Assembly (NCBI GenBank): GCA_933207985.1
Contig: OW240918.1
Location: 19,227,673 to 19,291,672 of the forward strand
Origin: Pelobates cultripes
Lineage: Eukaryota > Chordata > Amphibia > Anura > Pelobatidae
Length of the DNA: 64,000 nucleotides
Direction of reading: 5' to 3'
Made by a program: the position numbers and the translations under genes. The notes beneath the pieces are model-generated. The model made no database searches. It saw only the letters and a program-made list of their open reading frames with translations, and had not been told where the DNA came from. The first letter of the stretch is position 1. Each line of letters opens with the position of its first letter. Below are positions 1 to 11,150 of this stretch, one piece after another.

Positions 1-133
1 AACATGTTTGAGCCGGGTCCTCATCAATCTATTGTTTCTTTGTGTAATTGTTCATTGTGTAATTGTCTCATTTGTTGTTAAATGTACCTCTTTTTAATAT
101 TGGCGCTATATAAATACCAAAATAATAATAATA
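1..133 (+). repeat. 3' tail of an L2-like LINE (truncated by window edge)
   Basis: The segment ends with a GGCGCTATATAAATACC motif followed by an AATAAT run. This is the usual 3' end of frog L2-type LINEs, where a short tandem repeat replaces poly(A). The same kind of ending recurs near 49330. No coding part is visible. The tail is interrupted by the CR1-like fragment that follows and resumes as an AATAAT/CATAAT run at about 417-445. Confidence 0.6.
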
Positions 134-416
134 GAAACATAGAAACCTAGAATGTGACGGCAGATAAGAACCATTCGGCCCATCTAGTCTGCCCAATTTA
201 CTAAATACTTTCATTAGTCCCTAGCCTTATCTTATAGTTAGGATAGCCTTATGCCTATCCCACGCATGCTTAAACTCCTTTACTGTGTTAACCTCTACCA
301 CTTCAGCTGGAAGGCTATTCCATGCATCCACTACCCTCTCAGTAAAGTAATACTTCCTGATATTATTTTTAAACCTTTGTCCCTCTAATTTAAGACTATG
401 TCCTCTTGTTATGGTA
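134..416 (-). mobile_element. CR1-like LINE 3' fragment, copy 1
   Basis: Three copies of this about 280-bp unit lie in the window (134-416, 4540-4815, 15353-15605), with long stretches of near identity between them. Read on the minus strand it encodes the C-terminal tail of a CR1/Jockey-type ORF2 and then a short 3' UTR. It sits inside the AT-rich tail of an L2-like repeat, so it was inserted later. Confidence 0.75.
227..412 (-). pseudogene. CR1-like reverse transcriptase ORF2, C-terminal remnant
   Basis: The minus-strand frame carries the motif order RGHSLKLEGQRF, IRKYYFTERVVDAWNSLP and EFKHAWDRH. This is the conserved C-terminus that follows the reverse transcriptase domain in CR1- and Jockey-group non-LTR retrotransposons (RG.. 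KL....F....RK.FF..RVV..WN.LP..VV). The RT catalytic domain and the endonuclease are absent, so this is a 5'-truncated dead copy. The frame ends in a stop at the low-coordinate side, which fits the natural end of ORF2. The family assignment rests on motif recognition and could be a neighbouring clade such as L2 or Rex1. Confidence 0.7.
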
Positions 417-449
417 ATAATAATCATAATAATAATCATAATAACTTAA

Positions 450-1823
450 CAGGAATATCTCATTTTAAAGACATGAAGAAGGTTCAACTAGTTGAATTTG
501 ACAAGTGACAAAATGTTGAGGGATCTGCCCTGCCTCAAGTTCATTTAACGAGCCACAAAAAGTTAGTTTTGTTGGACTTTTAGTTTGGATATAAGTCAAT
601 GTGTGATATTCTTCTACAAATAGGCGAGTATTCAGCTTGTATTAGAAGTTAGGTGAAAGACAAAGTAGCACATTCCATAAAGAGAGCAGAATGTGGGTAC
701 AGTGATTTAGGTTGATGTTTAAAGATTTGATTAGTGAGGAGAACCGAATATCACGTGTCTCACTTGGAATTAATGACTGACAGTAGTATAGGGTGTAAAG
801 TGTTTAATTTTTTCTTATTTTTTTATATTTTATTTCTTGAATACATCCAGAGTCAATCCAGATCTTTACAGAATGAAAGAAGCTATGAATTATGGGTGAA
901 GCATTTATATTGTAAAGGGAGCAGTAGCAAGAGATAATTAGGGTGAGAGATGAATGAAACTCTATCTCTCTTCCTATATGTACGTGCCACCTGTGCCTTG
1001 CCCTTTCAAATGAATTCTTATTAAGGTGAATATACAGTCACCCTGCACTGATATGATATGATGGTAATAGACCCATCAAACAATTCTTTTGGGTGGAAAA
1101 ACGACTGAAATGGCTTTGCGCCTGTAAAAATCACAAAATACATACATATAAATTAATCCCAGAGCATTTCAAAATTCACCTCCCTCCTTTACACACATTC
1201 TTAGCTTAGGATGTTTTTTTTCCAAAGGGAACTATGCTGACAAAGACCAGAAATTCATATTTAATTCACTGGCAGGTTTATCATAATAGAAACCAGAAGG
1301 CAATCTGTCTATTTAATCCCTGGTTCATTTGATAGTCTAATCTTTACACATAATATAAATAACAATCATGTTTTATGTTTTGCCATGTCTTGTTTTTTAA
1401 CAAGCGATACATTGTTAACATGTAAATTAAGTTAGTGGCAATATAATTGACTCAGTAGCTGATTGACCAATACTGCGTTTCACAGCTGAATTTTTCATAC
1501 CAAATAATTCTCAGAGGTATTGTTCGAGAGAAGACACTTCACTCGAATTGGTTCTGCTTAATAAAACACCTTAATTCTATTGGGTAATTTATTGATGAAC
1601 GAACAATTAAGAAAACGCAGCTCATCTGTTTTCCATCACTGTGTAACAGGAAACTCATTGATATATTAAATCTCTCATCACCTCACTATTAATAATTCAG
1701 CACTGCTGTTTTATGTCAATTTATCAGAGTCCCATGACACTCACATCTTTCTATAAATGTACTACTGAATGTATATTGCTACAGAAAATTAACAGCTGAA
1801 CCCCAGCTTTGGTAAACCTAAGC
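450..1823. other. AT-rich unique sequence, no gene seen
   Basis: No repeat family, coding motif or convincing exon was recognised here. Open frames are short and lack family motifs. Confidence 0.6.
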
Positions 1824-1959
1824 CAGGGATAGGCAACCTTTGGCACCCCAGATGTTGTGGACTACATCTCCCTTGATGCTTTGCCAACACTGTGGCTGTA
1901 AGAGCATTATTGGAGATGTAGTCCAAAACATCTGGAGTGCCGAAGGTTGCCGACCCCTG
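1824..1959. mobile_element. hAT-type MITE with 8-bp target duplication
   Basis: This 136-bp palindromic element starts CAGGGATAGGCAACC and ends GGTTGCCGACCCCTG, so its termini are inverted repeats of the CAGGG type typical of hAT transposons. The flanking octamers are ACCTAAGC (1816-1823) and ACCAAAGC (1960-1967), matching at 7 of 8 positions, as expected for an old hAT target duplication. It carries no coding capacity. Open frames read across it on both strands because the two arms mirror each other. Confidence 0.82.
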
Positions 1960-1967
1960 ACCAAAGC

Positions 1968-3500
1968 CATGACAACAAGCACAGCAGTATTTTTCAAGAA
2001 AAAGGGAAATAATGCTGATTGAAAAAAGGAGCAGATAAAGTGGACAGCAGGAGGGGTGTGACTAAGAATGAAGGGACCCCAGTTCAAAAATAAAAGAATG
2101 CATCCCCTTGTTGCTTCCCTAAGCAGTATACCTGAGTGGAATGAGTGTGGAGGCTGAATGTGTTTATCTGGGAAATCAAAGCAAATTCAAAGTGAATTTC
2201 AAACGTTAGGAAAAAATAGGAAAGCTGAACACAGCACGGAGAAAAATCACTTGAAGTTTACTTTGAAATAATTCTATTAAATAACTGCTCAAATATAAAA
2301 TGTGGGCTCTGGGAAAATGGAATGGGATTGTTTTAATCTCCAATCATGCATCAAGTATTATAAAAAAACAGCACAATTCTTTTTATTATGCACTATGAGT
2401 TACATGGTTGTGATTTTAGATGTCTGAAGCATCCCTTTAGCGAACATGTCAATATGGTAACCTACTTACAGTAACTGACTTATTAAATCCATTCTATATT
2501 AATTATATTTTGATCCTGAGATTTTTTTTCAGTGCATATAAATATATATATATACATAATAACTACAGCTTCCCTGCATTAACTTTTCCATGTTCCTACC
2601 ACAGTTTTTATCACTTACTTAGATATGGTTTCTTGAAAGTGGCACTATCTCGACTGTGAGAAAACAGATTCACTTACAATTCATTTAGCATTTAGCACTT
2701 GATATATATAATTAATGGGAAGCCTGCAGTTAGTAGCCCTGTTACTGTACAGCTCACATAATAAATACATATTTTGCTGTCTATCAGGTGGCTATGTTTG
2801 TGTTGGAGTTTCTGAGGGCATAAGAAAATTGTACACTTCATTTTCTTTGGGTACCTATTAAATCACTAATCATTTTGACCTAAAACTTTAGGAGTGCCCT
2901 TAAGTATGAATTATGGTAGAGACTGGCAATCATTGCCGTTCGAAGTGCAGATGAATACCATTCAATTACTTTTCACAGCATAGCACACATTATTGTTAAC
3001 CATCCGATAAAATTTAACACACAAACAAGCCATGTTGATTTTTTTTTATAAGGCTTGATCTTTTGATTTTGCTGATAAACAGAGCCCATTAACTTTTACA
3101 TATTGACTATAAAAATGTCCTATAGAACATAAATCAATTTTATTGGCAGTTATACCTGGTGCATATACAATGTAACACAAACTAATACAGCTGATGTACA
3201 TGGCTTGGCTATTACATACTGACTACTGATAAAAGTTACAGAGGAATCTGTTAACATAAATACGAACTAAATGATAGATATTTCTTAATAATATATACTT
3301 TTACATTTGTAATGCAAAATATGTTTATTTAGACAGTAAGGTACAGGAAAATCTTAAAATTGGAGATTGACAAAGAATGATCTTCAGCTGTTGTAGAATT
3401 CCCATGAAGCTTTGTGAGTATTATGTATCAAGTATATAGGCTAGGAATACAAAGCTGTAGAGTACACCCCTCACACAGCCCCCACCACAGCACACAAAAG
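1968..3500. other. AT-rich unique sequence, no gene seen
   Basis: Nothing recognisable was found apart from short TA runs near 2545 and 2702. Confidence 0.55.
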
Positions 3501-3506
3501 GTTAGA

Positions 3507-3866
3507 ACCCCTAATTCAATTATCTGACTCCAGCACCGATGTCCCTCCCCCAACGTTGAGCTAATACGCATGCGGGGCAAGCGCTGCAATCGCAATAGTT
3601 CAGCCCTATAGGAATCAATGCTTTCCTATGGGGTTTTAGCTGACGCTGGATGTCCTCATTCATAGCGTCATCTAAAAGTCATCTAACAGCCCAGAGGTGT
3701 TTCTAGTGGCTGTCTGGTAGACAGCCACTAGAGGTGGAGTTAACCCTGCAAGGTAGTTATTGCAGTTTATCAAAAACTGCAATAATTACAATAACAGGGT
3801 TAAGGGGACCAGGACAGTTCACTCAGACCACTTCAATGAGCTGAAGTGCCTACAGTGACCCCTTAA
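3507..3866. mobile_element. T2/Kolobok-type non-autonomous element
   Basis: The right end reads CAGTGACCCCTTAA and is preceded by a small palindrome (CCACTTCAATGAGCTGAAGTG), like the subterminal hairpins of the other TTAA-type elements here. Internally there are stem-loops at about 3598-3640 (CCTATAGG..CCTATGGGG), about 3705-3740 (TAGTGGCTGTCT..AGACAGCCACTA) and about 3756-3784 (TTATTGCAG..CTGCAATAA). The left boundary is approximate because the left terminus is degraded. Confidence 0.6.
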
Positions 3867-4539
3867 GATTACTGAATAACAGATTTCCAATGGAATTCAA
3901 TGGAGGAATTGCTACTCATGAACAAGAACAAACTCTTACTCTGCTAAGAGAATCCAGCCCTTTGCATGTTCTATCAACATTCACGTTATCTTATTTCTAC
4001 TAATTTAGAAAGAAGCTTGCTACCACTTTAAGATCAGAACATTATGCTGCAATGTATATATTGTTTTATACTCAAGTTAGAAATGTCACATCATTTAATA
4101 CACACTCCTGAGAAAACATGGCTGAAGACGATGCGATTAACTGAAAAACATTAAAACTGGACCTTTCTGATTGAAAGCCCATTACAATTAAAATCACTTA
4201 CATCCCTAAACGTACACTTGAATCTTAATGGACCTTGATAAATGTCCTATTTCAATAGTAAGATTCACAAAGCTAAGTGCACTTTGCCATCTCAGTCTAG
4301 AGAGGAGTAAACAATACATTTGTTTGTGTCTCTATGTAAATTGTAGCATCTGACAGGTTGTGGGAATATTAATAGAAATTTATATAAAGAAGCAAACATA
4401 AATCCAAGCAGTATTTCGAAGAATTGGACAATTTGCATAATACTTTTTATAACATACACCCAGTAAGATAATACACTAATAGTAACAAATCTTATGAATC
4501 AACACAGTAAAGGAGGAGACTATATTTAAAAGAAGAAAA
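3867..4539. other. AT-rich unique sequence, no gene seen
   Basis: No coding motif or repeat family was recognised. Confidence 0.5.
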
Positions 4540-4815
4540 ACAATCACAAAAAGAGGACATAGTCTTAAATTAGAGGGGCAAAGGCTTAAAAATAATATCA
4601 GGAAGTATTACTTTACTGAGAGGGTAGTGGATGCATGGAATAGCCTTCCAGCTGAAGTGGTAGAGGTTAACACAGTAAAGGAGTTTAAGCATGCGTGGGA
4701 TAGGCATAAGGCTATCCTAACTAAAAGATAAGGCCAGGGACTAATGAAAGTATTTAGAAAATTGGGCAGACTAGATGGGCTGAATGGTTCTCATCTGCCT
4801 TCACATTCTACGTTT
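4540..4815 (+). mobile_element. CR1-like LINE 3' fragment, copy 2
   Basis: This is the same repeat as 134-416 but on the plus strand. It runs from the ORF2 C-terminus through a 3' UTR containing AGACTAGATGGGC and ending near TTCACATTCTACG. It is the cleanest of the three copies. Confidence 0.78.
4552..4731 (+). pseudogene. CR1-like ORF2 C-terminal remnant
   Basis: The plus-strand frame reads RGHSLKLEGQRLKNNI, then RKYYFTERVVDAWNSLP, then EFKHAWDRHKAIL, and stops at TAA (4729-4731). There is no ATG at the start because the copy is 5'-truncated, so the frame simply enters from non-coding DNA. The 60-codon reading frame has no internal stop and is nearly identical to the remnant at 227-412. This suggests insertion by the same lineage within a limited period. 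It lacks the endonuclease and the RT domains and cannot be functional. Confidence 0.72.
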
Positions 4816-4911
4816 ATATGTAAATCTTTTATCAAGAACTAAAAGCACATGCAAAACTAAAAACACATAGACAAAAGTAAGTTTATTTAACATCTTATTG
4901 TAAAATAAAAC

Positions 4912-4913
<2 letters not shown>

Positions 4914-4950
<37 letters not shown>

Positions 4951-4964
4951 TTTATTTATATATA

Positions 4965-4997
<33 letters not shown>

Positions 4998-4998
4998 C
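4914..4998. repeat. (TA)n microsatellite, compound
   Basis: Two TA runs are separated by a TTTTATT interruption at about 4948-4957. Confidence 0.95.
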
Positions 4999-6639
4999 CT
5001 TTTTTCTTTTAAATATATATTCTTTTTATCTTTTCCTTTTTTCTTTTAAATATATATGTTCAGAAACAGGATGCTTTGTGTGGTGCTTATAAAAAAAAAA
5101 ACACAAGAAATCTATACAGCAGTAAATTATTTTTTTAGTTTATTTTGTAATAATGCAGTTTTTGGAAATCGAATGTCTTTAGTAGTTGCAAAGAAGATGG
5201 TGAAATGGGTTTATAAGTAAGTGCTCTTCTATAAATATGGGAAATTGTAATAAAGATGAGCACAAAATAATTTAGATGCATACAGCAGAGATTACATTTC
5301 TGGAAATAGGCTTTCGTGCTATTGAAACCTTAGATTACAACTGGCCTCTCTGTTCACTAAAACTGTAAATGGCTTGTAGAAATTTTTTGAAAGGAACATA
5401 AAAAGGACTGATTTAACGTTAAGCACAGTTAGGCTGATTATATAAAATTGCTGTCTAAACCGGCCTCAAATGTGTACTTATTAGATGGATTTTTTTGTCA
5501 GAACTTTTAAGTGCACAGATGAATTGCAATCAATTTGTCATTGCAGTTGAATAACTATATCCACATAGGACTATAAGTGTTATCAAATATGCAATAGATC
5601 GGCTTTTACTTAATATTGCGCCCTAATGGATTATATAAAGTTGTAAATATTCTGGATAACTGATCTACAGAGGCAATATAAATTAAACTCAATACCATTA
5701 TTTAAACTCATTTTAAGTTTTGATGTTTTATGTACTATGCATAAATACATGATTTGAAGTGTAAAGAGTGACCTACTTTGCTGTTAAAATTTTTATATAG
5801 TCAACGGGACCTATTATAAACGTTTCTAGTCAATAAATCTTGTTTCATAGGTGGTAACGAATTATTAATAAGCCCATTTGAAATCCATCTTTATTTAGAG
5901 TATAAAGGGGTAATAATACTTGTGTGCCACAAAAAAACTCTGATACATTTATAGACGTACTGAAAATTATCTGGTTTTAAACAATGCAGTATTTTCAGAT
6001 TTTGCAATACCTTTTTGTTTGACTAACAGGACTTTAGAATGACAAGCTTTTGAGAGTCTATAATTGATAAAGGCTGCAACTACTAAATGTTTGTCAATCC
6101 AAAATTCTAGTAGTTCAATAAAAAAGACTTTGCAAAATCTTGCAAAGTCAACTATTTTCCACCTTCATTTACGCACTAATACAACTACTCGAAAAACACA
6201 TATAAAATAATATAGTCCTATTTAGCTGATAGAGCTAATACAGTCTTTATACTTCTATTTCAAGCTTTCTAAAAATGACTTGCCTTTCAAGTTTTACAAA
6301 CCGGAGAGATCATGTGTGATTCAATAGGTAGATAGGTCGTTTCACAGAGTATGATCAGCACAAACTGTAAACACCTACCTGGTTCTACTCCGAGAAAGCT
6401 GAAAAACCTGTGCCTCTGCTGTCACAGATCTCTATTCAAACAAATAAAACCTGTGTAGATGAGCTAAGTAAGAAGAACCCATGATAAAAAAGTCATAGAA
6501 CATGCTATGTTCTTAGATAATTGGGACGATAATGTGATGTTATTTAGATCTACCTTTTGATATAAGGATTTTATATGCAATTTATACTTTTGATACAATA
6601 TTTTTAACGATATATATGTTTTGTAGATTCACCTAAAAA
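4999..6639. other. AT-rich unique sequence, no gene seen
   Basis: No recognisable gene, RNA or repeat was found. A TTCTTTTAAATATATAT motif occurs twice at the left edge (5005-5056) as a small local duplication. Confidence 0.5.
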
Positions 6640-7310
6640 GAATGACTAGGTACATAGGCTGAAAGGAAACATGTGTCCATCAAGTTCAGCCGTCGTCACA
6701 TCTGATTTTGATGTTGATCCAAAAGAAAGCAAACAAAATCCAGTTTAAAGTACTTCCAATTTTGCAACAAACTAGGAAAAACTCATTCTTGACTCCAGAA
6801 TGGCAGTCTGATCTCTCTAAGAATTAATTTCCCCATATATTAAAAATTAAATTCCAGAATGTTATGTTTTTTCAAGTATTCATCCAGTTTCTGTCTAAAT
6901 ATCTGTACAGACCCTGGTAAAACACCTATTCAGACAGATAATTCCACCTCATTCATTATTGTTCTTAGACTAAATCTCCTTTCTGCCAGTCTAAATGCGT
7001 GACTTTGTGTCCTATGTATAGTCCTGTGTATGAATAAATTTCAAGACAATGGTTTTTTAGGCCTCAAATATATTTGTTTAATATTATCATATGCTCTGAG
7101 GCTCTGTTTTTTCTAAACTAAACAGATTTACATTTATAACTTTTCTTTATCTAAAATGTTCCATTCTTTTTATTAATCCTATAGCCAGCCTTTACACTTT
7201 TTCTTGTGCCATAATATCCTATTTTAGACCAGGTGCCCAAAGTTGCACAGTATATTCAAGGTGTGGTCTTAGCAGTGATTTCTAAAGAAGCAAAATTGTA
7301 TTTTCATCCC
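6640..7310 (-). mobile_element. CR1-type LINE fragment (minus strand, degraded)
   Basis: Read as given, the segment contains CCAGGTGCCCAAAGTTGCAC and AGGTGTGGTCTTAGCAGTGA. These correspond to the complement of the widespread vertebrate CR1 region that reads as CAG-T-CTCAAGGTGAGG-type sequence. It also has TGTCCATCAAGTTCAGCC near the left end. Several frame-breaking changes are present and I could not read a continuous protein. The right end is followed by a 12-bp-arm hairpin (ATTTTCATCCCA..TGGGATGAAAAT, 7303-7343). Confidence 0.6.
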
Positions 7311-7344
7311 AAAAATTTGTGAATTAGTATTGGGATGAAAATAA

Positions 7345-7929
7345 TGTTTTGATGGAACCTTTTATATTTGAAGACTGTATACAAGATGGCATGTTTTAGG
7401 TGTATAACATCCTGTTTTAGAAATACACACTTAGGGGGCTAAGTTTGGTGTATTTATTTAATGTGTTGCTGTTTATGAATTACATATTTTTTTTCTTTTT
7501 GTCTGCATGCAAGTCCCTTGAGTGTGCTGGCTATTTTGTTCCAGATTGTGTGAATATATATTAATTTAAACATGCCTCTTTTTTATTAAATTGTGCTTTT
7601 ATTTGATAAGCATCATTGGGTTAAATACCTAGTAGTGTGACTCTCCAGATCCCTAAAGAAGGGCAGAACCCTATTGCGAGGTTTCATGCCCCTGTCATGG
7701 GTAGTTGACTGTCATGAAAATGGCAATCACCTACCTAATCTGTTAACAGTTTGGGGAGATAGGGGGGTCAAAAGGAACCCCTATGCCTTAAGATAGTGTG
7801 CACACACATCACTCCTCATATGAAAAGGGTATTGTTCTTCAAAAGAGAGGACTTGTGCTCTTTTAGTTAGCAGGTGATTGCCATAGAATTTTCAATCACC
7901 AGTCTACTAGTTAACCTGTATGGTGGACA
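7345..7929. other. Mostly unique, with a weak inverted repeat
   Basis: An imperfect inverted pair built on GGCAATCACCT (about 7712-7735) and AGGTGATTGCC (about 7871-7882) may mark a small degraded MITE. Otherwise nothing was recognised. Confidence 0.35.
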
Positions 7930-8911
7930 TCACCCCAATATAGGTTATAAAATGAGGTAAGGCTTCTCTTTTAGAAGTGGTGAGAAAACTCTTTGAAAAT
8001 AAAAGTCAAATAACCAGTAAATATGAGGACATTGCGATAGAAGCAGGGATCACCTGGTAAAACCAGGTAAAAACAAAATCATGGACGGTAGGGTAGCTCC
8101 CTATTAACCCGAGAAAACAGAGACAAGCCTTATTGAAAGCAGAGAAGTGGTGCAACGTAACAAAATATAATACGTTTATCTTCCAATTTACAATTACTAA
8201 CACTTTATACTTAATACTTATACATAGAATCCTAAATTATACTTTTTTGGGGGAAGTGGAAATTATAATAAATATAAAACCACAATATTTTTATATATTT
8301 AGAATAATTTCTCATGCTGCTGTACACCATGGTAAATAGTAATTTGCAGGAAAATCACTGATGTTTAAATGTAACTAATTCAAATGCCAAAATATGGATT
8401 TAGCACACAGGTGTGAAATTGTCTAGCATCTAAAAAGCATGGCTTTCATGCATTTGACCTCATTAACATCTGTATTTATTTTTTCATGTTCAAATGTTTT
8501 GCAGAATGCTGCACCATAAGCCTGCCTTCTTAGTCACGCCCACTCACCCTAGAAAAAGACTTCCTTATCGAATGTATGCTAAGAGCTCAGCAGCTAACCG
8601 CACTGAGTGATCTTAATTACAAAGTAACTCACTCAGTGCTGTTAGGGGTTTTACCATGTGATCAGAGCTGCTATTACATTGTTCTCATATTCACTGGTCA
8701 TGTTCTTTTCAAACAGTTGTCTCACCACTTCTAAAAATGGTTTATAATGGAGCCTTACCTCATCATATGACCTATGTTAAGGGGATTACCATGCATATTA
8801 TACAAAATTATTTCTGGCATGATGGGAGTGGTGACTTAGGAGGCAGTTTTATGATGATGAGGCCAAAACAAATTCATTAAAGTTTTATTGGTGCCTCAAG
8901 CGCCCCTTTAA
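7930..8911. mobile_element. Degraded inverted-repeat DNA transposon, T2-type right end
   Basis: Arms of about 130 bp face each other. Left about 7938-8066 contains ATGAGGTAAGGC, TTTTAGAAGTGGTGAGA and GATCACCTGGTAAAACC. Right about 8656-8780 carries their reverse complements in mirror order. The right flank ends GCCTCAAGCGCCCCTTTAA at 8911, which matches the TTAAAGGGG terminus of T2/Kolobok-type elements. A matching left terminus was not found, so the left end is probably lost. A small hairpin (CACTGAGTGA..TCACTCAGTG) lies at about 8600-8640. Confidence 0.55.
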
Positions 8912-9759
8912 TAAATTGAACATAATAATAATAGCTATATTAATGCTCATTAATAACAGATTCTAATAAATAAATCATCAACAGCTTTTAATATTTTTTT
9001 TTCATCTACTTTGTAAGAGAGTTTGAATAGAACCACATGTTTAAATGCCATGTTTTTTTTTGGCAGATAAAATGTAAATGACAAAAATGCATAAATTTGG
9101 TGCAAATCAGTGTTGCAGACAGCCCCCTCAAAGAAAAAACTAAATCAGAATAAACTATTTTTATTTCATTGTGAATATATACTGCATTAACTATGGGTAC
9201 GTAGCAACTGAGGCAATCTCGAATCAATTAATATAAAATCTGTAGGGGAGCATATTTCCCAAAATAGATTGTTACTGAAAAGCAAAACAGCATGGACGAT
9301 TGAGGTAGGGAAAGAGGTCAAGCACCACATGGGAGCTGCACAATGGGAGATTGAATTTAGTGCATAAGAAGGTTTCATGTTTAACTGATTTGTAAAACAG
9401 ATAAAATGTATACAAGAACAAAATATATATATATTTTAAAAACTATGTAAGTTATTTTGTTTTATGTACTTACTGATCTATTTCTCATATTGAGTTGGAT
9501 GATACTAATACCAATGTGTTCACTCCAAGCATTATTGTGAGTACCAAAGTATAAGGCATGGTTTATCAGCTATGCACACTCACCAGACCTGTATTTGAAA
9601 GTGTTGTTACACTTTTCATCCATATTTTATCAGTTGGCTTTATCCCCCTAGTAGACTGATTGCGTTAGTAGTCTCTTTGATTTCTGCTAAATGTTTTTAC
9701 CTTCAGATCTATTCACTTACAGCCAATGACTAATTACGCCTGTGCCTGCTACATTTTAT
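8912..9759. other. AT-rich unique sequence, no gene seen
   Basis: Short open frames are present but none shows a family motif. Confidence 0.5.
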
Positions 9760-9826
9760 TTAAAGGTACATTTTAGTCATCAGAAAAACTACATCTTTAT
9801 GTGGGTGCTTCCTGGGTCAGTGCTAC

Positions 9827-11138
9827 CAGGGCTGGTGCGTGCATAAGGTGGCACAGACGGCTGCCTTAGGGAACCAGAGCAGGGTAGTGCAAAAATCCAA
9901 ATCCCCTGCCTCTGGCTGAGGACTCAGATTTTTTTAACTCACCTTGCTCTCCCTGCAGCTAGCACAGAGCAGGAAACTGGCAGTGAAGTCAGCCGGCCTC
10001 TTCTAATATGGAGGGGGCGTGACTTCCACTTCTCCCAGACTCCCCAGCAGTCTTCAGTGAATTCCCTGCCTCCAGCTCCTGTCTGGCCCGTCCCACCTGA
10101 CCACTAGGGATAAGTCCCCCTTCCCAGGCCCGAGGTAAGCCTCAGGGAGGGGGGATACCTTTTAGATTATTTTTTTTAAAGCAGCCCCTGCCTCCATTAT
10201 ACTGCCCCTGCCTCCATTATACTGCTGCTTTCCCCATCATGCTGTCCATGTCCCCCTTTATACTGCACCTGCCCCCCCTGCTGCCCATGACCCCTCTCTA
10301 CATCCCCTGCTCCCCGTCAACAGCCTCTGTTCCCCCTCTACAGCCCCTGCTCCCCATCTGCAGCCCTGCCTTCCCATCTAAAGCCCTGCCTCCATTATAC
10401 TGCCCATCTTCCCTCATACTGCACCTGTCCCTTCTCTACATCCCCTGTCCACCCCTCTACAGCCCCTGCCTCCATTATACTACCACTATCCTCCCCTGTA
10501 CAGCCCCTGCCACCATTATACTGCCCCCTACTAAAGCCCCTGCTCACAATATACTGCCCCTGTCACCCTCTATAGCCCCTGTACCCACTCTACAAGCCCT
10601 GTCTCCCCTTCTACAGCTTCTGTGCATCCCTTTACAGCCTCTTACTTCCCTACTACACATCACTTCCACTACAGCCTCTATTTACCCACACACAGCCCCT
10701 TACTACCATAAACCAACTTCAGCCCCTAACTTACTACTACAGCCCTTACTCCCCAATTAGAGCCCATAACCTTCAACTACAACCCTTGCCCCCCACTCCC
10801 ACAACAGCCCTTGTCCTTCCCCATTACAGCCCTTGCCCTCCCCACTGCAGCCTATAGCCCCCTACTACAACACACTGCCAGTCCCTCTCCTGAGATTAGG
10901 TTCTGGATCTGCCCCTGCTCTGTATGCCTGCGTCTGTATGACTCTATATGACTATATGTCTGTATATGACTGTGTATGCATGCCTCTGTCTGTATGTCTC
11001 TATAGGACTGTGTATAGTTGTGCAGCACTCATGGCCGGTGCAAGGATTTTTGGCTACATAGGCGAAGATGCATTTTTGGGGTAGAGGGGGCAAAATGCAT
11101 CTTTGCCTGTGTAGCCAAAAATCCTTGCACCGGCCATG
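9827..11138. mobile_element. hAT-like element nested in the T2-type MITE
   Basis: The left terminus is CAGGGCTGGTGC and the right terminus, read inward, is CATGGCCGGTGC (10 of 12 matching). The flanking octamers are AGTGCTAC (9819-9826) and AGTGCTGC (11139-11146), a 7/8 match consistent with the 8-bp duplication of hAT transposons. Inside are about 350 bp of GC-richer DNA, a C-rich minisatellite (about 10186-10870), a TGTATGACTG-rich stretch (10915-11015) and a terminal hairpin. No transposase coding was found, so it is non-autonomous. Confidence 0.68.
10186..10870. repeat. Degenerate C-rich minisatellite
   Basis: Tandem units of about 18-25 bp are built on CAGCCCCTGCCTCCATTATA and CTACAGCCCCTGCTCCCC. 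The order and length drift, which indicates an old array. The plus strand is open for 173 codons (10239-10760) because the units lack stops. The predicted product is a Pro/Leu/Ser-rich low-complexity string and is not credible as a protein. Confidence 0.85.
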
Positions 11139-11150
11139 AGTGCTGCACAA
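11018..11150. repeat. Large hairpin at the hAT-like element's right end
   Basis: The arms are about 59 bp with two mismatches (left 11018-11076, right 11092-11150) around a short G-rich loop. Each arm holds the transposon terminus (GGCCGGTGCAAGG..) and also the adjoining 12 bp of host MITE sequence (TTGTGCAGCACT and its complement). Short mirrored open frames on both strands are explained by this symmetry. Confidence 0.9.

Noticed and set aside
10239..10760. 173-codon plus-strand open frame
   Set aside because: It lies wholly in the C-rich minisatellite and encodes a Pro/Leu/Ser low-complexity string.
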